NCBI GenBank assembly: GCA_027064005.1
Contig: JAMOQM010000080.1
Location: 1 to 43,927 of the forward strand
Origin: Candidatus Cloacimonadota bacterium
GTDB lineage: Bacteria; Cloacimonadota; Cloacimonadia; Cloacimonadales; JAMOQM01
DNA length: 43,927 nt
Direction: 5' to 3'
Notes under the pieces: model-generated
Told to the model about the DNA's origin: nothing
Database searches by the model: none
Seen by the model: only the letters and a program-made list of their open reading frames with translations
Program-made: the position numbers and the translations under genes
Shown here: one piece after another, positions 31,825 through 39,324 of the stretch
How positions within the stretch are numbered: the first letter of the stretch is position 1
How the letters are laid out: each line of letters opens with the position of its first letter

Positions 31825-33139
31825 CTTTTCTTCCTCTATAAAATAGTCTTATAGTTGCTCCGGTAAATTTAAAATCTTTTCGAATTTGATTGTGTAAATA
31901 ACGCTTATAATTCTCTGAAATTAATTTTCTATTGTTACAGTAAAATAAAAATGTTGGAGGTTGAATTCCTTGTTGAGTACAATAATAAATTTTGGCGTGT
32001 TTCCCACTTGCATGAGAAGGTCTAAATTTGATTATTGTCTTTTCTAACCATTTGTTAATTTGCGAAGTTGGGATTCTTTTCCTACTTTCTTCATCAACAG
32101 CAAGAATTAAATCTAATATTTTGAAAATTCTTTGGTTAATTAATGCAGAAGTAAAAACAATTGGAGCAAAAGTAAGGAAAGGAAGTCGTTCGAAAATCTC
32201 TCGCTTAAATTTTGACATTGTGTGTGAATCTTTTTCAATTAAATCCCATTTATTAACAACGAGGACAATATTTTTGTTTTTTCTAAAAGCATAAGAAGCT
32301 ATTTTCTGATCTTGAGTAGAAACTTTTTCTATTGCATCAATTACTAAAATTACAACTTGAGATCTATCAATAGAATCAATTGTTCTCATAGAACTGAAAT
32401 ATTCAACTCCATATTTGATTCGGCGTTTTTTTCTTAATCCGGCAGTATCGATTAAAACTATTTTCTTGTTATGATATTTTATGTTTGTATCAATTGAATC
32501 CCTGGTTGTTCCCGGTACATCATCAACGATAAGAGAATTTTCACCGATTAACCTATTGGTAATGGATGATTTACCTACGTTTGGTTTCCCAATAATCGCA
32601 ACAGGAATGCTTTCGTCTTCCGTTTCATCAAAATCCACCGTACTTGGAACACTGTTAAGAACAACATCCAAAAAATTTCCGATATTTCTACCTTGTGCGG
32701 CAGAAATTGGAATTGCATCCCCCAAACCTAATTGGAGAAAATCATAAAGCTCCATTTCGAACTTTTCGTTATCAACTTTATTAGCTACTAAAATTACTTT
32801 TTCTCTATGAGGAAATAATAATCTTCCGAGTTCTAAATCCAAATCGGTTGTTCCTGTATGAGCATCAACAACAAAGAGAATTAAATCCGATTCTTGAATG
32901 GCTATTTCAGCTTGATATCGGATTTCATGATCCAGCTTTTCATCAGAACCAACAATGATTCCACCGGTATCAACTATTGTAAATAATTTGTTATTCCATT
33001 CCACATCTTCGTATTTTCTGTCGCGAGTTACTCCTGATTCAAAATCAACTATCGCACTTCTTTTACGGCACAATCTATTGAATAATGTTGATTTACCTAC
33101 GTTTGGGCGACCAACTATTGCTACTACACTTTTGTACAT
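31799..33139 (-). CDS. der: GTPase Der (EngA), tandem GTPase domains
   Basis: Two G1 motifs (GRPNVGKST, GKPNVGKSS), DTGG / DTAG G3 motifs, NKVD / NKWD G4 motifs. Confidence 0.96.
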   Translation of the reverse strand: MYKSVVAIVGRPNVGKSTLFNRLCRKRSAIVDFESGVTRDRKYEDVEWNNKLFTIVDTGGIIVGSDEKLDHEIRYQAEIAIQESDLILFVVDAHTGTTDLDLELGRLLFPHREKVILVANKVDNEKFEMELYDFLQLGLGDAIPISAAQGRNIGNFLDVVLNSVPSTVDFDETEDESIPVAIIGKPNVGKSSITNRLIGENSLIVDDVPGTTRDSIDTNIKYHNKKIVLIDTAGLRKKRRIKYGVEYFSSMRTIDSIDRSQVVILVIDAIEKVSTQDQKIASYAFRKNKNIVLVVNKWDLIEKDSHTMSKFKREIFERLPFLTFAPIVFTSALINQRIFKILDLILAVDEESRKRIPTSQINKWLEKTIIKFRPSHASGKHAKIYYCTQQGIQPPTFLFYCNNRKLISENYKRYLHNQIRKDFKFTGATIRLFYRGRKDDAEQSNE

Positions 33140-33416
33140 TATCTTTCCTTTTCATTTTTCTAATGATTTTTTTAAAACTTTTTGTCAATTCACTCTGAAT
33201 TTAACAGTTAACCTAATTTTAAGATACTTGATTTCTGTCAACTTTCTAAATTAAAAAGAAAATAATGACAGGAAAAATCGAGAGAAGTTTTATTAAACGG
33301 AGATTTATTTTCAATTCCAAGAATGGTTATCCGATTACTTTTGATTGAAATTTAAAAATAATATCAATTTTTAAACTTGTTCAGTTAATTTATTTGTTTC
33401 ATTGTTTTTGATTTTA

Positions 33417-34553
33417 CTAATCAATAATCACCTGTACTTTTATTGGTTCCTCGACTCCAATTTTATCTCTGAAAGATCGAATAATATTAAGAGAATTGGT
33501 AGTAATTTGATGACCATTTGGGATAATAACCATACCGGTTTTTGATTTTATATCTTGGAGTGTTGTCATATAAATATCCAGCTCATCGGAATTTACCAAT
33601 TTTACAACTTTATTGATACTACTATTTTTAAATGAATACAAAGTTGATAAAATACTTGGATTATATTCGCCATCTTGTTTTTTCATTTTATCAACCGCTT
33701 TAATACTGGAATTGGTTTCCAAAAGATAATAGTCAAAATCCGAGGCAATTTTTAGGATTTGAGCTCCGAGATTTAATCTGTTTGAACCTGAATTTTCAGG
33801 ATAGTCTTTAAAAGGTTTTAATTGATTTCCTATAATGAAGGAAATTCCTCTTAACCTTGGGATTTTCATCAACAATTTTTTGCCCAAATTTGGGAATTCA
33901 CTGAATAATTTTTCTTCATCGTCAGTTAGTTTTTCATGAGAAATTGCTTTAAGGAGAATCTCTTTTGGGATAATTACATTCCCAATCTGTGACAAAGATG
34001 AAGCTAATTCAAATTCCCATTTATTTTGGATTTGTAAATCATCAAGAATGAAAGAAACGTATTTTTTGATTCTTTGGGAACGGTTAAATGCAACCGGATT
34101 AACGATACTCAATAATTCTAATAACAATTCAATTGAACCTTTCAGTGTTTTTTCCAAAAGTTCTTTTTCGGAATTCCGTAATCTTCTAAGTTCAAATGCA
34201 TCATAAATTGCTTTAGTCAAAATATTCATCGGGCAAGGTTTTGTAAGAAATCTGAAAATGTCTCCTCGATTTACAGCATCGGAAGCGGTTGTTAAATCGG
34301 CATTTCCCGTAAGCATAATTTTAATAATATCAGGGTATTTTTTACCAACGGTTTCAAGGAGTTGTACTCCGTTCATTCCGGGCATTCTCATATCGGAAAT
34401 TATGACATCAAAATTACTGTCTTTCTCAAGAATTTCCAAAGCTTCCAATCCGCTTTGAGCAGTTGTCAAATCCAATTTTTTCTTTAATTGTCTCTTTAAA
34501 GCCAAAAGTATGCTTTTTTCATCATCAACTAATAATAATCTATTCATTTTCAC
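33417..34553 (-). CDS. Response regulator with degenerate (HD-lacking) HD-type output domain
   Basis: REC with intact Asp (VIISDMRMPGMNG). Output NPVAFNRSQRI...WEFELASSLSQIGNVIIP...LGAQILKIASDFD... resembles an RpfG-like HD fold but has SQIG where HD is expected. Confidence 0.8.
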   Translation of the reverse strand: MKMNRLLLVDDEKSILLALKRQLKKKLDLTTAQSGLEALEILEKDSNFDVIISDMRMPGMNGVQLLETVGKKYPDIIKIMLTGNADLTTASDAVNRGDIFRFLTKPCPMNILTKAIYDAFELRRLRNSEKELLEKTLKGSIELLLELLSIVNPVAFNRSQRIKKYVSFILDDLQIQNKWEFELASSLSQIGNVIIPKEILLKAISHEKLTDDEEKLFSEFPNLGKKLLMKIPRLRGISFIIGNQLKPFKDYPENSGSNRLNLGAQILKIASDFDYYLLETNSSIKAVDKMKKQDGEYNPSILSTLYSFKNSSINKVVKLVNSDELDIYMTTLQDIKSKTGMVIIPNGHQITTNSLNIIRSFRDKIGVEEPIKVQVIID

Positions 34554-35742
34554 TCCGAACTTTTTTGATTAATTCATCAATATTAATATCCTTAAATACA
34601 AGTTGAAGATATTTTCTATTTAATTCAACTTTGAAATTGGGGTTGGTTTTATTATCAAGGTAATCTGCTAAATAGATTGTCCCTAATAAGTAAGAATCGG
34701 TACATTCAGATAATTCAGGATGATGATGAAAAAGTATGCTTTGAATAACCTTTGTACTAAATCCCCACAGACCAAGAATATAGGCACCAACTTGAGAATG
34801 AGTGAATGAAAGATATTTAATCTCCAATTCTTCGAGATTTAGATTTTTATCTTTTTCTGCGGAATTAAGCAAAACTTCATATTTTTTTCCTAAATTCATG
34901 ATTAAAACTATTTTTCCTAAATCATGAAACATTGAAGTAATAAAAATATAATTCTTATCAATGTCTTCCATTTCCAAATTTTCAGAAATTGCTATAGAAT
35001 ATTTGAGGACATTTGAACTATGTTGATAAACTTTTTTAATTGCAGCAATTTGTGTTTCGGTTCCTTTTAAATTTTTAAAAATAGATGAAGTAAGTATAAT
35101 ATCTTTAATTAAGTCAATTCCCATAAAACTAATTGCTTGGCTGATTTTAAAAACTTTATTTGATAAACCAAAATATGCCGAGTTAACCATCTTTAAAATA
35201 TCAGCAATTAAACTCGGGTCACGAGAAATTATTTTAGCCAAATCATTCAATGAAGATTCAGGATCTTTAATCTTTTTAGATAATTCAAGGTATATTTCCG
35301 GTAAAGGTGGAAGATAAGATAAATTGTTAATTACATTTTGAAGCTCTTTATTTTTAATGTAAGTGTTGATTATATTAATTTGAGTTACTACAGCAATAAT
35401 TGATTCCGCACTAATTGGTTTAATTAATAATTGATGAGCTACTTCAAAACTGGAATAAATTAATTCTTTATTAGCATATCCGGTTAAGATTATTCTAATT
35501 ATACCGGGATATTTTTTTTTAACTTTTGATAATAATTCAAATCCTGTTTCTTCCGGCATTTTCATGTCGGTAATAATTACATCAACATTATTTTCTTTAA
35601 GACTTTCAAAAGCTTCCAAAGGATTTGTAAAAAAATACATTTTCCATTCTTTATCGTATTTTCTAAAAGTTCGTTTTAAGCTTTTTATAACGCTTAATTC
35701 ATCGTCAACGAACATAATCCTTAATCTACTGATTTCTTTCAT
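34540..35742 (-). CDS. Response regulator with HDOD output domain
   Basis: REC (VIITDMKMPEETG) then LPPLPEIYLELSKKIKDPESSLNDLAKIISRDPSLIADILKMVNSAYFG (HDOD hallmark), FHDLGKI, FHHHPE. Confidence 0.88.
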   Translation of the reverse strand: MKEISRLRIMFVDDELSVIKSLKRTFRKYDKEWKMYFFTNPLEAFESLKENNVDVIITDMKMPEETGFELLSKVKKKYPGIIRIILTGYANKELIYSSFEVAHQLLIKPISAESIIAVVTQINIINTYIKNKELQNVINNLSYLPPLPEIYLELSKKIKDPESSLNDLAKIISRDPSLIADILKMVNSAYFGLSNKVFKISQAISFMGIDLIKDIILTSSIFKNLKGTETQIAAIKKVYQHSSNVLKYSIAISENLEMEDIDKNYIFITSMFHDLGKIVLIMNLGKKYEVLLNSAEKDKNLNLEELEIKYLSFTHSQVGAYILGLWGFSTKVIQSILFHHHPELSECTDSYLLGTIYLADYLDNKTNPNFKVELNRKYLQLVFKDINIDELIKKVRSENE

Positions 35743-35747
35743 ATTTA

Positions 35748-36104
35748 TTATTCTCTATATTTATTGATTGTTTTTAATAGCATTTCTCGAGAAATCGGCT
35801 TTTCTAAAATTTCTATAGCCCCCAATTCCTTGCCTATTTGTTGAATTGCCGTATCTTTAAGACCTGTCAAAAGTATTACATTGAGATCAATTCCTTTATC
35901 TTTCATTTCCGATAAAAGATCCAATCCGTTAATATCTTTCATTGCGATATCCATTATAACCAAATCGTAATTATCAGAATTAAGATATTCGTAAAAATTA
36001 GAAGGATTATCGACAAAATCTGCGTCAATTTCTGATGAAGTAATTATGCGTTTATAAGATTTAAGGATATTGATGTCATCATCAATAAATAGTATTTTCA
36101 TCAT
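35748..36104 (-). CDS. Stand-alone receiver (CheY-like) protein
   Basis: 118 aa REC only: ILFIDDDINILKSY, DLVIMDIAMKDINGL, LLTGLKD, LEKPIS. Confidence 0.9.
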   Translation of the reverse strand: MMKILFIDDDINILKSYKRIITSSEIDADFVDNPSNFYEYLNSDNYDLVIMDIAMKDINGLDLLSEMKDKGIDLNVILLTGLKDTAIQQIGKELGAIEILEKPISREMLLKTINKYRE

Positions 36105-37740
36105 TCCCGCCTTTTTTCTTTCTTTTCGATTTATGTTTTATTGGGAGTTCAATCAAGAATTCCGTACCTTTTCCCACTTCGCTTTTAACATTAATTTTAC
36201 CATTATGTTTGTTAACAATAATATTGTAAGAAATATTTAATCCCAAACCCGTCCCCTTTCCGATTTCTTTTGTTGTAAAAAACGGATCGAAAATGGAATG
36301 TAAATTTTCTTCAGGAATCCCCGGACCGTCATCGCTAATTTTGCAAAAGATAGACTTATCGTTTGCATAAGTTTCGAGTAATATTTTACCTCGATTATTT
36401 GGATCCCTTTTTTGCTCTTGGATTGCCTGGGAAGCATTGACAATAATATTCAGAAGAACTTGATTTATTTCTCCTCCGATACATTCGATTAGAGGTACTT
36501 GACCAAATTTCTTTTCAACATCACAATAATATTTAATTTCATTTTTAGCTATAGTCAAAGTTGCTTCGAGAGCCTTATTGATATCATAATTAGAAGAAAC
36601 TTTCGTGTTATCAATTCGGGAGAAATTCTTAAGGTTTTGCACAATATTCAGAATCCTCTCTAATCCCTCTTTTGTCTCGGAAAAAACATCATCCAAATCT
36701 TCATAAATATCCTTAATTTCTTCATTTTTCATTTCATTAATTTCGTCAATAATCTCCTTGAAATTATCTTTAACGATATCTTTGGTTGATTCCAAATAAT
36801 TTTCGAGAAGTTTTTGATATTCCTTAAATGAAGCTAAATAATCTTTAATAACGTCGAGGTTGAGAGTTATAAATCCCAAGGGATTATTAATTTCATGAGC
36901 GATTCCTGCCGACAAATTACCAATCGATGCCATCTTTTCTTGTTGGACTAAATTGCTTTGTGTTTTTTCTAATATATTATGTTCGACTAATAATTTATCG
37001 TAGAGTTTTTCAATTCTATTTTGTAACCTTTTTTCTTCTGTTATGTCTGAAACAAATCCGAAAATAAGATCTCTTTTAATTGCAACATTAAATAATTTTT
37101 GAATAATAACTTTTCCTGTAAATTCGGTTTTATCCATTTTTCTAAGTTGTAATATTACGTTATTTAAAATTAAGTTTTCGGAAGTATTTATTTTAATATC
37201 GTTTATTATCAAATCTTTATAAACATTTATTTTCTTAATATTATGAGTAAAATTTATCTTAAAAAGTTCATGGAAGGCATTGTTTATATTAACTAAATTT
37301 CCGCCTAAATTGGCAATAAATACCGGATTATTTGATTTTACAAAAATTGATTTATATATTTCATTAGAAAAAGCTTGGTTGATTATTTGGGTTAAAAATA
37401 AAGCAAATGGGAAAATATTTTTTAATATTACTGATGAATCAACAAAGATTATATTAGCTCTTCTGGCAATTTTGATATATTTAAGAATTGTCTTTTGGTC
37501 AGTGCAATAAATTGCCGGGCGTTTATCTGCTAAAGCTAATTTTAGTTTGAGAAAACCTAAAAAAGGAGTTGTTAAAATCTTGTCATCAATAATAAGAATT
37601 TGGGATTGGATTTTGAGAATGGAATTCGGATCTATTTTTTGTTCATATTGGATAATTTCAACTTCTTTTAACTTCTTCATTTCATCACAAAAGGAATTAA
37701 AAGCCTCTATGTTTTCACTAAAAAAAGCCAATTTCAGCAT
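36082..37740 (-). CDS. Cytosolic hybrid-like histidine kinase (pseudo-receiver - PAS - HisKA - HATPase)
   Basis: HEINNPLGFITLNLD H-box, LLNIIVNASQAI N-box, ISDDGPGIPEEN, GTGLGLNISYNII. PAS-like segment about aa 130-235; N-terminal about 120 aa is REC-fold-like without a clear receiver motif set. Confidence 0.88.
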   Translation of the reverse strand: MLKLAFFSENIEAFNSFCDEMKKLKEVEIIQYEQKIDPNSILKIQSQILIIDDKILTTPFLGFLKLKLALADKRPAIYCTDQKTILKYIKIARRANIIFVDSSVILKNIFPFALFLTQIINQAFSNEIYKSIFVKSNNPVFIANLGGNLVNINNAFHELFKINFTHNIKKINVYKDLIINDIKINTSENLILNNVILQLRKMDKTEFTGKVIIQKLFNVAIKRDLIFGFVSDITEEKRLQNRIEKLYDKLLVEHNILEKTQSNLVQQEKMASIGNLSAGIAHEINNPLGFITLNLDVIKDYLASFKEYQKLLENYLESTKDIVKDNFKEIIDEINEMKNEEIKDIYEDLDDVFSETKEGLERILNIVQNLKNFSRIDNTKVSSNYDINKALEATLTIAKNEIKYYCDVEKKFGQVPLIECIGGEINQVLLNIIVNASQAIQEQKRDPNNRGKILLETYANDKSIFCKISDDGPGIPEENLHSIFDPFFTTKEIGKGTGLGLNISYNIIVNKHNGKINVKSEVGKGTEFLIELPIKHKSKRKKKGGNDENTIY

Positions 37741-37838
37741 TTGACTGCTCCTATAAAATTTTTCCTAAAAATATTGCCATTGTCTATAAAGTCAAACTTT
37801 ATTTATCATGCTAATAGGATTGTGGTTAAAATGAATTA

Positions 37839-37868
37839 TTGACAGTAAAACATTCAGCGCATTATTTT
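37839..37868 (+). promoter_or_regulatory. Candidate promoter for the channel-hemerythrin gene
   Basis: TTGACA (37839-37844), 18-nt spacer, TATTTT (37863-37868), in the divergent gap 37741-37902. Confidence 0.4.
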
Positions 37869-37902
37869 GTATATTGAGAATAAAAAAACATAAGAAGGGG
37901 TA

Positions 37903-39306
37903 ATGAAAACAAAAAATTATAGTTCTATAATTTTGCTTTTTGTCCTACTATCTTCCACTATATTAGGTATTGGAACATTAGGATATTATTTTATAGAAAA
38001 AGGTTGGACGCTTCTGGATTCATTTTATATGACTTTTATTTCGCTTACAACAGTTGGGTTTGGTGAAGTTAAAACTCTTTCGAGCGATGGTCGTATTTTT
38101 ACAATGTTTGTAATTTTTTTGGGAGTAGGTTTAATTGCGATATTTTCGGCAACTATTACGCATTTAGTGATTGATAACGAATTAACCGGATCTTATTGGA
38201 GGAAGAAAATGATTAAAAGAATAAATGCAATGAAAGGACATTATATTTTGTGCGGATTTGGAAGTATAGGAAGTACAACTGCAGTCAAATTAGACGAATT
38301 GGGAATACCGTTTGTGATAATAGATAATAATCAAAAATCCATAGATTTTGCAAAACAAATGAGTTATCCCTATATATTTGGAAATGCAAACGATGATGCC
38401 ATTCTAATTGAAGCCGGAATCGAAAGGGCAAAAGGTATTTCTATTTGCACTTCAGATGAAGCGAATAATCTCTTCATCACACTTGCCGCAAGAGAATTAA
38501 ATTCCGAAATCTATATTTTAGTTCAAGCAAATAGCCTTCGAATTGAAAAACGTTTAAATAGGGCAGGAGCAAATCAAGTTGTGTATCCCCTAAAATTAGG
38601 AGGAAAACAAATAGCTGATATTATTTCCTTAGATTATGGAAAAGAAAAATATGATTTAGGATTAATTCATTCAGATCAGGATTTTTTTGGATATCGATTT
38701 AAGAAATTTACAGAATTTCTGGATGAAAAAATTACGATTGGTGAAATTGTAAAAAAATCAAAAACAATTAGCTGTATAACTTTAAAAAAGAATATTGGTA
38801 CTTTGATTGAAAATCCTCCAGCGGATACAATCTTAAATAAAGGCGATACAATACTCTTATTGGAGAATAACCTCGTCGGTACTGAAGATCCCTTTGCAAA
38901 CGATGTGGAAGCAGTTTTTTCGTGGAATGAAGCTTATAGTGTCGGGATTCCCTCGTTGGATGCTGAACATCGAGAGTTGTTAAAATTTGCTAATAAATTT
39001 GCAACCGCCATCAAGCATAATAAAGGTAGAGAACATTTGGATTATCTCTTTATGAATTTACTGGATTATACAAAAATTCATTTTACTGATGAAGAAAAAT
39101 TATTTGAGAAATATAACTATCCGAAAAAAGAAGAGCATTTTGCGGAACATCAACAATTATTGCAAACCGTGATAAATTTAAATAGAGAAAGAAATGTTTA
39201 TTTCCCCAGTAATATCACGTTTTTTTTACTTGCTTGGATTAAAGACCATATTAGCCAACAAGATAAATTATATTCAGAATTTCTGATTAAGAAAGGTGTA
39301 AAATAA
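37903..39306 (+). CDS. Two-TM K+ channel - RCK (TrkA-N/TrkA-C) - bacteriohemerythrin fusion protein
   Basis: Two TM helices flanking TTVGFGE; RCK Rossmann HYILCGFGSIGSTTAVKLDELGIPFVIID; TrkA-C-like domain; C-terminal hemerythrin ligands DAEH, HFTDE, HFAEH, HISQQD in one uninterrupted ORF. Confidence 0.93.
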   Translation: MKTKNYSSIILLFVLLSSTILGIGTLGYYFIEKGWTLLDSFYMTFISLTTVGFGEVKTLSSDGRIFTMFVIFLGVGLIAIFSATITHLVIDNELTGSYWRKKMIKRINAMKGHYILCGFGSIGSTTAVKLDELGIPFVIIDNNQKSIDFAKQMSYPYIFGNANDDAILIEAGIERAKGISICTSDEANNLFITLAARELNSEIYILVQANSLRIEKRLNRAGANQVVYPLKLGGKQIADIISLDYGKEKYDLGLIHSDQDFFGYRFKKFTEFLDEKITIGEIVKKSKTISCITLKKNIGTLIENPPADTILNKGDTILLLENNLVGTEDPFANDVEAVFSWNEAYSVGIPSLDAEHRELLKFANKFATAIKHNKGREHLDYLFMNLLDYTKIHFTDEEKLFEKYNYPKKEEHFAEHQQLLQTVINLNRERNVYFPSNITFFLLAWIKDHISQQDKLYSEFLIKKGVK

Positions 39307-39324
39307 GAGAAATTAGAGGTGCCA

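Noticed and set aside
32955-33254. 99-aa plus-strand ORF over the der start
   Set aside because: Antisense to the conserved Der G1 region and runs into the intergenic region; no RBS or motif.
33293-33305. 13-mer TTAAACGGAGATT shared with 17056-17068, both intergenic
   Set aside because: Only two copies; the first is before the DUF4390-like operon in the gene's orientation, the second does not face a plus-strand gene, so no consistent regulatory reading. May be chance.
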